A stretch of DNA of 64,000 bases. Source: Martinezella rhizogenes (GTDB taxonomy: Bacteria; Pseudomonadota; Alphaproteobacteria; Rhizobiales; Rhizobiaceae). Positions within the stretch are counted from its first letter, which is position 1, and every line of letters begins with the position of its first letter. A program made the position numbers and the translations under genes. The stretch covers positions 422,931 to 486,930 of the forward strand of contig JAAMEZ010000047.1 in assembly GCA_013322215.1 (NCBI GenBank), written 5' to 3'. Under the pieces are notes generated by a model. That model did no database searches. It was not told where the DNA came from and saw nothing but the letters and a program-made list of their open reading frames with translations. Positions 9,157 to 18,857 of the stretch are shown here, one piece after another.

Positions 9157-9286
9157 TGATCTAAATTATAGAACAACCTATTAGGATTTGCATGGATTTT
9201 CATTCATTATGTCGGACCCTAACTTGAGCGTGTAGGCAGCAGGCATCGACCACTGCCACTATCATACGTCTCAAGAGGAACACACC

Positions 9287-10282
9287 ATGAAAACCCGCAG
9301 GCTTGGTAAGGATCTCACCGTTTCCGCCGTTGGGCTCGGCTGCATGGGCATGAGCTTTGCTTATGGCGCCGCCGACGAAGCCGAATCCGTCAAGACGCTC
9401 CATCGGGCCGTCGATCTCGGCGTCACATTTTTCGACACCGCCGAAACCTATGGCCCGTTCACCAACGAGGAGCTGCTCGGCCGCACGCTGAAGCCCGTTC
9501 GCGACCGCGTGGTCATCGCCACCAAATTCGGCTTCAAGCTCGATCACACGAAATCAGGTCCGGCTGCCATGATCGGCGTCGACAGCCGGCCCGAACATGT
9601 CAGGCAAGTCGCTGAGGCTTCACTGAAGCGGCTCGGCACCGATGTCATCGACCTCTTCTATCAGCATCGCGTCGATCCGAACGTGCCGATCGAAGATACG
9701 GTCGGCGCCATGGCGGAGCTGGTGAAAGAGGGCAAGGTGCGGGCGCTCGGCTTGTCCGAAGCCGGCTCCGCCACCATCCGCCGCGCCCATGCGGTGCATC
9801 CGATCGCTGCCCTCCAGAGCGAATATTCGCTCTGGAGCCGCGATCCGGAAGAGGATGTGCTTGCCACCTGCCGCGAACTCGGCATCGGCTTCGTGCCCTA
9901 CAGCCCGCTCGGCCGCGGTTTCCTGACCGGCGCAATCCACAAGACGGACGATCTTGCCGCCGACGACTTCCGCCGCTCGCTGCCGCGGTTCCAAAGCGAG
10001 AATTTCGATGCCAACGCCGCCCTCGTCGCGAGACTTCAGGCGCTTGCCGGGGAAAAGGGCGTGACAGCGGCACAACTGGCGCTCGCATGGGTGCTGCATC
10101 AGGGCGACGACATCGTGCCGATCCCCGGGGCGCGCAAGCTGCACCATCTCGAGCAGAATTCGTCGGCTGCCGATATTGTGCTGTCGCCGAAGGAAGTGAA
10201 GGAACTCGGTGACATCATCTCACCGGAAACTGTTGCCGGCAAACGGTATACGGATGCCTCTCTTGCCATGACGAATATATGA
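9287..10282 (+). CDS. Aldo/keto reductase (AKR13-like)
   Basis: A 331-residue aldo/keto reductase of the long type: MKTRRLGKDLTVSAVGLGCMGMSF, catalytic D/Y in FFDTAETYGPF, K in VIATKFGFK, H in LFYQHRVDPN, and the C-terminal NADPH motif IPIPGARKLHHLEQN. The last fits the AKR13 (YakC/IolS-like) group, whose members reduce reactive aldehydes and quinone-like compounds. GAGGAA precedes the ATG. It is divergent from the LysR gene, its probable regulator, and is followed by a strong terminator. Confidence 0.87.
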   Translation: MKTRRLGKDLTVSAVGLGCMGMSFAYGAADEAESVKTLHRAVDLGVTFFDTAETYGPFTNEELLGRTLKPVRDRVVIATKFGFKLDHTKSGPAAMIGVDSRPEHVRQVAEASLKRLGTDVIDLFYQHRVDPNVPIEDTVGAMAELVKEGKVRALGLSEAGSATIRRAHAVHPIAALQSEYSLWSRDPEEDVLATCRELGIGFVPYSPLGRGFLTGAIHKTDDLAADDFRRSLPRFQSENFDANAALVARLQALAGEKGVTAAQLALAWVLHQGDDIVPIPGARKLHHLEQNSSAADIVLSPKEVKELGDIISPETVAGKRYTDASLAMTNI

Positions 10283-10309
10283 CAAACGGGCTGCCTTTCC
10301 TGCCCAGGC

Positions 10310-10345
10310 AAAGACACCGGCCATCAAGGCCGGTGTCTTTTTGGG
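10310..10345 (+). terminator. Rho-independent terminator after aldo/keto reductase
   Basis: A perfect 12-base-pair stem (AAGACACCGGCC / GGCCGGTGTCTT) closes a four-base loop and runs into TTTTTGGG. It lies 28 bases after the reductase stop and closes that unit before the macroglobulin gene. Confidence 0.9.
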
Positions 10346-10536
10346 ACTGAAAAGAAAAGTGAAGCCTCGCCGAGACGCAACCAAACATGCGAATCGCCTG
10401 ATTTGCAGCCTCTTTCAAGCGCGTAGACAAATCGTCATAGGCGCAAAGCGCACGCCGCCGCTCGACGCTCGGTTGACAAACGGGTCCGAAATTTGAAGAT
10501 TGCCGCCATCAAAAACGGGCAGCGTTGGGAGGACTT

Positions 10537-13500
10537 ATGTCTAAGCGCGCGTTTATCGGCTTCTCTGCTTTTCTTCTCGCCACTTTCGCATCTCTGACCC
10601 CTTCGGTCGCGGCTGACGTAAAGCGCCAGGTGGTCACCACGAAGGATGGCGATTACTTCGGCTTCGATCTGCGCACAGAGCAGAACGTGACGCTGGACCA
10701 GTGCTCCGCCTCCTGCATCGGCGACAAATCCTGCAAGGCCTTCACCTACAATCCCAAGGTGAAGTGGTGCTTCATGAAGTCGGACTTCAACCAGCTCAAC
10801 AATTTCCCCGGCGCGATCGCCGGCAAGATCGTCGAGACGGCGGCCACCAGCGAGCCGGATATCGGCGCGGCCCCTGCCCTTTCCTTCCTCTCCGACAATT
10901 TCGTCCAGAGCGCGCGCGATGCAAAGAACACGCTGACACTTGGCAACGAGCTAAAGGGCCAGGGCGTCGAAAGCCTGATCGCGCTCGGCCGCATCGAGCT
11001 GACCTCGGGCAATGTCAACAATGCGCTGAATGCCTTCCAGGGTGCGCTCTCGCTGAGCCCCGACAATGGCGACCTGTGGGTCGAGATGGCGCGCGCCGCC
11101 AATACGATCACGAACGATACCTCCGTCGCCACGAGGGCCGCCTATGCCGCGCTTAACGGCTATCAGCTGACCCGCACGACGAGCAGCCGTGCCGATGCTC
11201 TGGCCGTGCTTGCCGAAGCACTGAAGAACGCGCAGAACTATCGCCCTGCGCTCAGCGCCTACAAGGCGAGCCTCAACCTCGTCAGCTCCGCCGCCGTCCA
11301 GGCAGCCTATAACGATCTCCTGGCCCGTCAGGGCTTCCGTGTTACCGGCAACACGCTCGACAACGACAATGCCTCGCCGCGCGCCTGCGTACAGTTCTCC
11401 GAAAAGCTGGTGAAGAGCGGCGTCGACTATACGCCCTTCGTCACCCTCAACGGCGCCGCGCCGAAGGGTGTCGACGCCAAGGACAACCAGATCTGCGTCG
11501 AAGGCCTGGAATTCGGCCAGCACTACCGCATTTCCCTGCGCGCCGGCCTGCCCTCCTCGGTGGATGAAAACCTCGGCTCGCAGGTCAATGTCGATATCTA
11601 CGTCAAGGATCGCGCCGCTTCGCTGCGCTTCACCGGCGACAATTTCGTCCTGCCCTCGACCGCGCGTCGCGGCATCCCGATCGTTTCGGTCAATGCCAAC
11701 ACGGCCAATCTCAAGCTCTACCGCATCGGCGACCGCAATATCGCGCAGCTTCTGAACAACTCTCAGTTCCTGACGCAGGTGGACAGCTACAGCGCCCAAA
11801 CCATCCAGGACACCAATGGCGAGCTGGTCTGGCAGGGTTCCATCGAGATCAAGCAGGAACTCAACAAGGAAGTCGCAACCAGCTTCCCGGTCGACGAGGC
11901 GCTGCCGCAGCGCAAGCCCGGCGTCTATGTGCTGACCGCGGTTGCGCCCAACGGCGGCCACGAGTGGGACCCGCAGGCGACGCAGTGGTTCGTCGTTTCC
12001 GATATCGGCGTCACCACCTATGCCGGCACCGACGGGCTGAATGTTTTCGCCCGCTCGCTCGGCAGCGCCAAGCCGCTCGCCGGCATCCAGCTGCAGCTGC
12101 TTGCCAAGAACAACGAAATCCTTGGCACTGCAAAGACCGACGACAATGGCCGCGCCGTTTTCAGCGCCGGCCTGATGCGCGGCACGGCGGGCATGACGCC
12201 GGCCGTCATCACCGCCCAGAACGGCGACCAGGATTATGTCTTCCTCGACATGACCCGCGCCGGCTTCGATCTTTCCGATCGTGGTGTGGCCGGACGAACG
12301 GCGCCCGGCGCGATCGACCTGCTCACCTGGACCGAGCGCGGCATATACCGCGCCGGCGAGACCGTGCATGCCTCCGCCCTTGCCCGCGACGTCAGCTCGA
12401 CGGCGGTCGATAGCCTGCCGCTCACCTTCGTCTTCCTGCGCCCGGATGGCGTGGAAGACCGCCGTATCGTCACCGATGGCGGCAAGCTCGGCGGCTACAA
12501 TGTCGACCTGCCGCTGCAGCAGACTTCGATGCGCGGCACCTGGACGATGAACATCTATACCGACCCGAAGGGCGCCTCCATCGGCTCGCAGACCTTCCTC
12601 GTCGACGATTTCGTGCCGGATCGCATCGAATTCGACATGAAGAGCGACGCCAAGGAAATCGAAGTTGGCCAGCCGACGCCTGTTAATGTCGACGGACGCT
12701 ACCTCTATGGCGCGCCGGCCGCCGGTCTCAACCTTGAAGGCGAAGTAACGCTGAAGCCGACGCGCCAGAGCGACGCCTACAAGGGCTATCAGTTCGGCCT
12801 CGCCGACGAAGGTGCAGGCAAGGCAAATGCAAACAATGACGACGATGACAGCAGCAGCGGTGACAGCAAGGCCGAGAGCACGCAAGTGCCGCTCGAAGAC
12901 CTGCAGGCATTGGATGAAAACGGCAAGACCACCTTCGACGTCACGATCAACGACACGCCTTCGACCACGCAGCTGCTGAACGCCAATATCACGGTGCGCA
13001 TGCAGGAAGCCGGCGGCCGCGCCGTCGAGCGCTCGCTGACCCTGCCCGTCAAGGCGGATGGTCCGCGCATCGGCATCAAGCCGGAATTCGACGGCGATCT
13101 CGGCGAAAACTCCGTCGGCAACTTCCACATCATCGCCGTGGACGCCAACGGCCAGAAGCAGGCCATGCAGGGCCTGACCTGGAAGCTGCTCAGCGTCGAG
13201 CGCAATTATCAATGGTATCGCGATGGCAGCAGCTGGAAGTTCGAGCCGATCATGTCCACCAAGCAGGTGGCGGTCGGCAAGGTCAACGCCACGACGGATG
13301 GCGCGGCGATTTCCATGCCCGTCACCTGGGGCCGCTATCGCCTCGAAGTCTCCACCGCCGATGCCAACGGCCCGCAATCCAGCGTCGAGTTCAATGCCGG
13401 CTGGTATGTCGCCTCCACCTCGACGGAAACGCCGGATGCGCTCGAAATCGCGCTCGACAAGGAAAGCTACCATGTCGGCGATACGGCCAAGCTGAAGGTG

Positions 13501-16056
13501 ACCTCGCGCTATGCCGGCCAGTTGATGGTGACGGCGGGCTCGGAAACGCTGATCTCGGTCACCAATGCCGATATCGGCGCGACGGGCGGCGAAGTCGATA
13601 TCCCGGTCACGGCCGATTGGGGCGCCGGCACCTATCTGACGGCAACCCTCTTCCGCCCCGGCGACGCCCAGGAAAGCCGCATGCCGATGCGCGCCATCGG
13701 CATCAAATGGGCGCCGGTCGACCCCGGCGAGCGCAAGCTGCAGATCAAGATCGACGCGCCCGAGAAGACGCTGCCGCGTCAGCCGCTGAACGTCGCTCTG
13801 CAGGTCGCGGGCGCGGGCGCCAACGAGGACGCCTATGTCACGATCGCCGCCGTCGATGTCGGCATCCTCAACCTGACCCGCTACCAGCCGCCGGCACCGG
13901 ATGACTGGTATTACGGCCAGCGTCAGCTCGGTCTCGAAATCCGCGACATCTACGGTCGCCTGATCGATGGCTCGCTTGGCGCGACCGGCAAGCTGCGCAC
14001 CGGCGGCGACGGCGGACAGGCGGCCCTGCAGGCAAGCCCGCCGAAGGAAAAGCTGATCGCCTTCTTCTCCGGTCCGATCAAGCTCGATGCCAACGGCAAG
14101 GCCAATGTCAGCTTCGACATCCCGCAGTTCAACGGCACGGCACGGCTGATGGCCGTTGCCTGGTCGAAGGCCGGCGTCGGCCACGCGACGCGCGACGTGA
14201 TCATCCGCGATCCCGTCGTCGTCACCGCAAGCCTGCCGAAGTTCCTGGCGCCCGGAGACAAGGCAAACCTGCGTCTCGACGTCGCCAATACCGATGCCCC
14301 TGCCGGCGAGTACACGCTCGCGGTGACGGGCAACAGCGCGGTGACGGTGGACGCAAATGCCGCACAGCAGAAGATCAACCTTCAGACCGGCGGAAAATAC
14401 AACATCACCCTACCGCTGACCGGCGGACAGCCGGGTGACGGCACGGTTTCGATCAAGCTGTCGAATGCGTCGGGCATGTCGCTCGACCAATCGGTCGATG
14501 TCCCGGTGCGCCCGTCGCAGCTGCCGCTGACCGAACGGCGCGTCATCGCGCTTGCCCCCGGCAAGAGCCTGACCGTCAACGCCGACCTTCTCGCCGACAG
14601 CGTGTTGCCCGGCGCCTCGGTAAGCGTCAATGTCAGCCGCTCCAGCGCCTTCGACGTGCCGGCGCTGCTGATGAGCCTCAGCCGCTATCCCTATGGCTGC
14701 GCGGAACAGACGGCGAGCAGTGCGATGCCGCTGCTCTATTTCAGCGACATGGCCATCAAGAACGGCCTTGCCGATGATACCGAGATCCACAAGCGCGTGC
14801 AGGACGCCATCTATCGCGAAATGTCCTACCAGTCCTCCACCGGCAGCTTCGGCCTCTGGGGGCCGGGCTCCGGCGATCTCTGGCTCGATGCTTACGTGAT
14901 GGACTTCCTGACCCGCGCCCGCGAGCAGAAGTACAGCGTGCCGGACCAGGCCATGGTGCAGGGGCTCGAAAACCTCCAGAATGCGCTGAGCGCCAATACC
15001 AACGTCAAAGATAACGGCAACGAGATCGCCTATGCGCTCTACGTGCTGGCGCGCAACAAGAAGGCTTCGATCAGCGATCTGCGCTACTATGCGGACACCA
15101 TGCTGAACGATTTCCCGACGCCGCTCTCCAAGGCGCACCTGGCTTCGGCTCTCGCGCTTTACGGGGATGCACAGCGCTCGCGCAACATCTTCGTGGACTC
15201 GCTGCAGATGTCGCAGCAGGCGGCGGTGACCAAGGTCAGCTTCATCCGCTCGGATTACGGTTCGTCGCTGCGCGATGGCGCCGCCGTGCTGGCGCTGGCC
15301 GCCGAAAGCCGCCCGGTGCCGCCGATCATTCCGGAACTCGCAAGCGTCGTCGCCAAGGATTGGCAGAGCCGGAAATATACCAGCACGCAGGAACAGACCT
15401 GGATGCTGCTCGCCGCCCGCGCTCTGCAGAATGGCGATGACGGCCTGACGCTCGACGTCAACGGCGCCGCCCATAGCGGCACCTACATGGCCCAGATGAG
15501 CGGCGACGCCCTGATGGGCCACCCGCTGACCGTCACCAACACCACCCGCCAGCCGCTGTCGGCTGCCGTGACTACGGTCGCGGCTCCGGTTGCGCAGCTG
15601 CCGGCCGGCGGCAACGGCTTCAAGATCGAGCGCAAATACTACACGCTCGACGGCGAAGAGGCAAATGTCAGCCAGGCGCAGCAGAACGAGCGCTATGTGG
15701 TCGTGCTGCACGTGACCGAAGACAATGACTGGCCGCAGCGCATCCTCGTGACCGATCTCCTGCCTGCAGGCTTCGAGATCGACAATCCGAGCATCGTCAA
15801 CAGCGCCCAGCTCTCGAACTTCGACTTCCTCAGCGAAGTTCAGCCCGCCCATGTCGAATTCCGCAACGACCGTTTCGTCGCCGCCTTCGACCAGAATTCC
15901 GGAGCAGACCGTGACATGACCTTCGCCTATGTCGTGCGCGCCGTGACCCCCGGCGTCTACGATCATCCGGCCGCAAGCGTCGAGGACATGTATCGTCCGC
16001 AGTTTTCGGCCCGCACGGCGATGGGCCGCATGGAGGTGCTGGGCGCCCAGCAGTAA
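10537..16056 (+). CDS. Alpha-2-macroglobulin family protein with PAN/apple-like domain
   Basis: A 1,839-residue periplasmic-type bacterial alpha-2-macroglobulin. A signal peptide (MSKRAFIGFSAFLLATFASLTPSVAA) leads to a Cys-rich PAN/apple-like segment (LDQCSASCIGDKSCKAFTY), then a TPR-like helical region to about residue 260, then macroglobulin domains. The thioester motif CAEQ is intact at residues 1388-1391 (YPYGCAEQTASS), so covalent protease trapping is possible. A low-complexity Asp/Ser patch sits near residue 765. No lipobox Cys is seen after the signal, unlike the E. coli lipoprotein YfhM. GGGAGG lies just before the ATG chosen; an in-frame TTG is four codons upstream. Nine bases separate it from pbpC, the classic partner, pointing to envelope defence coupled to wall repair. 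Confidence 0.93.
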   Translation: MSKRAFIGFSAFLLATFASLTPSVAADVKRQVVTTKDGDYFGFDLRTEQNVTLDQCSASCIGDKSCKAFTYNPKVKWCFMKSDFNQLNNFPGAIAGKIVETAATSEPDIGAAPALSFLSDNFVQSARDAKNTLTLGNELKGQGVESLIALGRIELTSGNVNNALNAFQGALSLSPDNGDLWVEMARAANTITNDTSVATRAAYAALNGYQLTRTTSSRADALAVLAEALKNAQNYRPALSAYKASLNLVSSAAVQAAYNDLLARQGFRVTGNTLDNDNASPRACVQFSEKLVKSGVDYTPFVTLNGAAPKGVDAKDNQICVEGLEFGQHYRISLRAGLPSSVDENLGSQVNVDIYVKDRAASLRFTGDNFVLPSTARRGIPIVSVNANTANLKLYRIGDRNIAQLLNNSQFLTQVDSYSAQTIQDTNGELVWQGSIEIKQELNKEVATSFPVDEALPQRKPGVYVLTAVAPNGGHEWDPQATQWFVVSDIGVTTYAGTDGLNVFARSLGSAKPLAGIQLQLLAKNNEILGTAKTDDNGRAVFSAGLMRGTAGMTPAVITAQNGDQDYVFLDMTRAGFDLSDRGVAGRTAPGAIDLLTWTERGIYRAGETVHASALARDVSSTAVDSLPLTFVFLRPDGVEDRRIVTDGGKLGGYNVDLPLQQTSMRGTWTMNIYTDPKGASIGSQTFLVDDFVPDRIEFDMKSDAKEIEVGQPTPVNVDGRYLYGAPAAGLNLEGEVTLKPTRQSDAYKGYQFGLADEGAGKANANNDDDDSSSGDSKAESTQVPLEDLQALDENGKTTFDVTINDTPSTTQLLNANITVRMQEAGGRAVERSLTLPVKADGPRIGIKPEFDGDLGENSVGNFHIIAVDANGQKQAMQGLTWKLLSVERNYQWYRDGSSWKFEPIMSTKQVAVGKVNATTDGAAISMPVTWGRYRLEVSTADANGPQSSVEFNAGWYVASTSTETPDALEIALDKESYHVGDTAKLKVTSRYAGQLMVTAGSETLISVTNADIGATGGEVDIPVTADWGAGTYLTATLFRPGDAQESRMPMRAIGIKWAPVDPGERKLQIKIDAPEKTLPRQPLNVALQVAGAGANEDAYVTIAAVDVGILNLTRYQPPAPDDWYYGQRQLGLEIRDIYGRLIDGSLGATGKLRTGGDGGQAALQASPPKEKLIAFFSGPIKLDANGKANVSFDIPQFNGTARLMAVAWSKAGVGHATRDVIIRDPVVVTASLPKFLAPGDKANLRLDVANTDAPAGEYTLAVTGNSAVTVDANAAQQKINLQTGGKYNITLPLTGGQPGDGTVSIKLSNASGMSLDQSVDVPVRPSQLPLTERRVIALAPGKSLTVNADLLADSVLPGASVSVNVSRSSAFDVPALLMSLSRYPYGCAEQTASSAMPLLYFSDMAIKNGLADDTEIHKRVQDAIYREMSYQSSTGSFGLWGPGSGDLWLDAYVMDFLTRAREQKYSVPDQAMVQGLENLQNALSANTNVKDNGNEIAYALYVLARNKKASISDLRYYADTMLNDFPTPLSKAHLASALALYGDAQRSRNIFVDSLQMSQQAAVTKVSFIRSDYGSSLRDGAAVLALAAESRPVPPIIPELASVVAKDWQSRKYTSTQEQTWMLLAARALQNGDDGLTLDVNGAAHSGTYMAQMSGDALMGHPLTVTNTTRQPLSAAVTTVAAPVAQLPAGGNGFKIERKYYTLDGEEANVSQAQQNERYVVVLHVTEDNDWPQRILVTDLLPAGFEIDNPSIVNSAQLSNFDFLSEVQPAHVEFRNDRFVAAFDQNSGADRDMTFAYVVRAVTPGVYDHPAASVEDMYRPQFSARTAMGRMEVLGAQQ

Positions 16057-16065
16057 GAAGCAGTC

Positions 16066-18153
16066 ATGAAGGCGCGGTGGAAAATTGCGATCGGCTTTGG
16101 AGCCACGGCCTTGATGGCGGTGGCTCTGGTCTTTGGCCTGGAAGCCGCTGACCGCGCCTATCCGCCACCGCTGGACAATGCGCGCGTCGTCTCGTCCGAG
16201 GTGCTCGACGCCAATGGCGATCTGCTGCGTGCCTTCGCGACGCCTGAGGGTCGCTGGCGGCTGAAGACCAATGTTTCCGATGTCGATCCGCAATATCTGC
16301 GCATGCTGGTCGCCTATGAGGACCGGCGTTTCTACGACCACCACGGCGTCGATCCCATGGCGATCGGCCGCGCCTTCCTGCAGCTCGTCACCCACGGCCG
16401 CATCGTGTCGGGCGGTTCGACGCTTTCCATGCAGGTGGCGCGCCTGATCGAGCCGCGCAGCGAGCGCTCGATGACGGCAAAGCTCCTGCAGGTCGTCCGC
16501 GCCATCCAGATCGAGCGGCGGCTGACCAAGGAACAGATCCTCGACCTCTATCTGACCCATGCCCCCTATGGCGGCAATCTGGAAGGCGTGCGCGCCGCGA
16601 GCCTTGCCTATTTCGGCAAGGAGCCGAGACACCTGACGGTCGCGCAGGCAGGCCTGCTGGTTGCCCTGCCGCAGTTGCCGGAAAAGCGCCGGCCTGACCG
16701 CAATCTCTCTGCCGCACAAGCGGCCCGCCATCGCGTGCTCGAGCGCGCCGCCGTGGCAGCCGTTATCGGCGAAGGCGAAGCGGAACGCGCGTCGCTCTCG
16801 CCCATTCCAGCGGATCGGCGGCAGCTGCCGGCCTATGCCGCGCATCTGGCCGAACTGGCGCTCAAGAAGCAGCCCGGCGTCATCAAACACAAGACGACGC
16901 TGCGGCGCGATGTGCAGCAGGGTCTGGAAGCCGTTGCCGATGCGGCGGCGAAGCGGCTCGGGCCGAAGGTGTCTGTTGCCATGATCATGGCCGACGCCAA
17001 GACCGGCGAGATCATCGGCGAAGTGGGTTCGGCCAATTATTTCGATTCCTCGCGCGCCGGCTGGGTCGACATGACGCGCGTGCTGCGCTCGCCGGGCTCG
17101 ACGCTGAAACCCTTCATCTACGGCCTTGCCTTCGAGCAGGGCTATGTGGCGCAGGAGACGATCATCGAGGATCGGCCTGCCGACTTTTACGGCTATCGCC
17201 CGCGCAATTTCGACATGAGTTATCAAGGCGATGTCAGCGTGCGCCAGGCGCTGCAGCTATCCCTCAATGTGCCGGCCGTGCGTCTGCTTGACGCGGTTGG
17301 GCCGACCCGTCTGCTGGTGCGCTTCCGCCGCGCCGAGGTGAAGCCGAAGCTGCCGCCGAACGAGGCGCCCGGCCTTGCCATCGGCCTTGGCGGCGTCGGC
17401 GTGACGCTGAAGGACCTTGTGCAGCTCTATGCCGGGCTCGCCAATCGCGGCAAGGCGATGCGGATCGGCGATGGCGTTCAGGACGAGCCGGGACCGATCG
17501 ACGGCGAGCCGCTGATGGAGCCGGTCGCGGTCTGGAACATCACCGATATTCTCTCCGACATCATCGCGCCGCGCGGCAGCAAGCAGCTCGGCATCGCCTA
17601 CAAGACCGGCACCAGCTACGGCAATCGCGATGCCTGGTCGATCGGCTATGATGGCGCGCATGTGTTCGGCGTCTGGGTCGGCCGTCCGGACAATGGCGCC
17701 GTACCGGGGCTGGCGGGCTATGTTTCGGCAGCCCCCATCCTGTTCGAAGCCTTCGCCAAATCGGGCGTTGCCATAACCCCCTTCCCTCCGGCTCCCATGG
17801 GCGCCGTACGCATCGCGCCGACCGAGCTGCCGATCAGCCAACGGCGCTTTTCCGTGACCGCCGCCGGGCTGCTGGCCGCCTCCAGCCGCGAACCGGCGCC
17901 GCAGATCGTCTATCCGCCGGAAGGCGCGCGCGTCGATCTCGGCGCCAGCAGCGGCAACGACCAGATCATGCCGCTGGCGCTGAAGCTGCAGGGCGGACGG
18001 GCGCCGTTCCGATGGCTCGCCAACGGCAAACCGCTGCCCGACATGTCTCGTCGCCGTACCAATCAATGGACGCCCGATGGCGCCGGTTATTCGACGCTGA
18101 CCGTCATCGATGCCGCCGGGCGTGCGGCAAGCGTGCGCGTCTTCGTGGAATAA
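16066..18153 (+). CDS. pbpC: Penicillin-binding protein 1C
   Basis: A 695-residue bifunctional peptidoglycan synthase. One N-terminal membrane anchor (IAIGFGATALMAVALVFGLEA) precedes a GT51 transglycosylase domain with EDRRFYDHHGVDP and GGSTLSMQVAR. The transpeptidase domain has the catalytic Ser345 in STLK, SLN as the second motif, and KTGTS at residue 513. The C-terminal ~90 residues match the PBP1C-specific domain (IVYPPEGARVDLG...). It follows the alpha-2-macroglobulin gene by 9 bases. In Enterobacteria the two are similarly paired and thought to act together when the outer barrier is breached. Confidence 0.94.
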   Translation: MKARWKIAIGFGATALMAVALVFGLEAADRAYPPPLDNARVVSSEVLDANGDLLRAFATPEGRWRLKTNVSDVDPQYLRMLVAYEDRRFYDHHGVDPMAIGRAFLQLVTHGRIVSGGSTLSMQVARLIEPRSERSMTAKLLQVVRAIQIERRLTKEQILDLYLTHAPYGGNLEGVRAASLAYFGKEPRHLTVAQAGLLVALPQLPEKRRPDRNLSAAQAARHRVLERAAVAAVIGEGEAERASLSPIPADRRQLPAYAAHLAELALKKQPGVIKHKTTLRRDVQQGLEAVADAAAKRLGPKVSVAMIMADAKTGEIIGEVGSANYFDSSRAGWVDMTRVLRSPGSTLKPFIYGLAFEQGYVAQETIIEDRPADFYGYRPRNFDMSYQGDVSVRQALQLSLNVPAVRLLDAVGPTRLLVRFRRAEVKPKLPPNEAPGLAIGLGGVGVTLKDLVQLYAGLANRGKAMRIGDGVQDEPGPIDGEPLMEPVAVWNITDILSDIIAPRGSKQLGIAYKTGTSYGNRDAWSIGYDGAHVFGVWVGRPDNGAVPGLAGYVSAAPILFEAFAKSGVAITPFPPAPMGAVRIAPTELPISQRRFSVTAAGLLAASSREPAPQIVYPPEGARVDLGASSGNDQIMPLALKLQGGRAPFRWLANGKPLPDMSRRRTNQWTPDGAGYSTLTVIDAAGRAASVRVFVE

Positions 18154-18247
18154 TATCCTTCAAATCATTGCGAGCACGCTGCCCGCATTTTTGTCAGCCG
18201 GCGGCGTCCATGATATCCTAGGCATGACTCAAACGAGGAATGGCGAG

Positions 18248-18607
18248 ATGTCGGAAGAGCAGGCAATCCGTGCGGTTGTTCATCTCTATGTCGATGGAAT
18301 GGCATTCGCGAACGAGCCGGCGCTGCGCAAGGCCTTCCATCCGCGGGCTGGTATCATCGGCAATTATCAGGGCGCGGTGGAATGGATGACGCGGGATGAA
18401 TTCATCGCCGCCATCGTCGAGGAAGGCAGCGCCCCGCCCGGCACCATACCGCTGATGGACATCGAGCTGATCGACATCGAAGGCGATGCCGCCAGCGTCA
18501 AGGTTGTCGACGAATTCGCCGGGATGAAGTTTTCGGATTATCTGTCGCTGGTGAAGATCGATGGGCGGTGGAGCGTGGTGAACAAGGTGTATCATCTGCA
18601 TCGGTAG
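18248..18607 (+). CDS. NTF2-like / lumazine-binding-2-type small protein
   Basis: A 119-residue protein with the fold pattern of SnoaL/NTF2-like proteins of the putative lumazine-binding family: AIRAVVHLYVDGMAFANEPALRKAFHPRAGIIGNY at the start, then MTRDEFIAAIV, and a C-terminal beta-strand VKIDGRWSVVNKVYHLH. These bind or convert small molecules, and no specific activity can be assigned. I chose ATG 18248 (GAGG about 10 bases upstream); ATG 18224 would add eight residues. It lies 94 bases after pbpC. Confidence 0.75.
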   Translation: MSEEQAIRAVVHLYVDGMAFANEPALRKAFHPRAGIIGNYQGAVEWMTRDEFIAAIVEEGSAPPGTIPLMDIELIDIEGDAASVKVVDEFAGMKFSDYLSLVKIDGRWSVVNKVYHLHR

Positions 18608-18641
18608 ATGACCTGACACCAAATATGCCGAGCTTCTGATA

Positions 18642-18825
18642 CCCCCTCTGTCACTTCGTGACATCTCCCCCACAAGGGGGAGATCGTTGGGAGTATGCCG
18701 CGCATCACGGTAGAAATAGCCACTTCAGTTTCAACAGATGCGATATCAACTTGAGGCGAAAGAGCGCCGCAGGTTGCCAATCTCCCTCCTTGTGGGGGAG
18801 ATGTCACGAAGTGACAGAGGGGGGT
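18642..18825. repeat. Long inverted-repeat intergenic element (~184 bp, MITE/REP-like)
   Basis: Two nearly identical arms of about 45 bases face each other at 18642-18684 and 18780-18825. Each arm holds two nested palindromes, GTCACTTCGTGAC and CTCCCCC-ACA-AGGGGGAG, with only a few mismatches between arms. About 95 unique bases lie between. No open frame fits, so it is a non-autonomous repeat. It sits between the NTF2-like gene and the end of pheT and could also act as a terminator for either side. Confidence 0.85.
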
Positions 18826-18857
18826 GACGCACCCTCCGCGAACTCTTCGACAGCCAA

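Noticed and set aside
10951..14184. Long minus-strand open frame (1,077 codons) inside the macroglobulin gene
   Set aside because: High GC leaves few stops in the opposite strand. The product is Arg/Gly/Asp-rich with no domain, and the plus-strand gene has a signal peptide and family motifs.
14410..17226. Minus-strand open frame (938 codons) across macroglobulin and pbpC
   Set aside because: Spans two well-supported genes on the opposite strand and has no recognisable domain.
18642..18825. CRISPR-like repeats
   Set aside because: Only two facing copies in inverted, not direct, orientation and no spacer pattern. No CRISPR array seen anywhere in the window.
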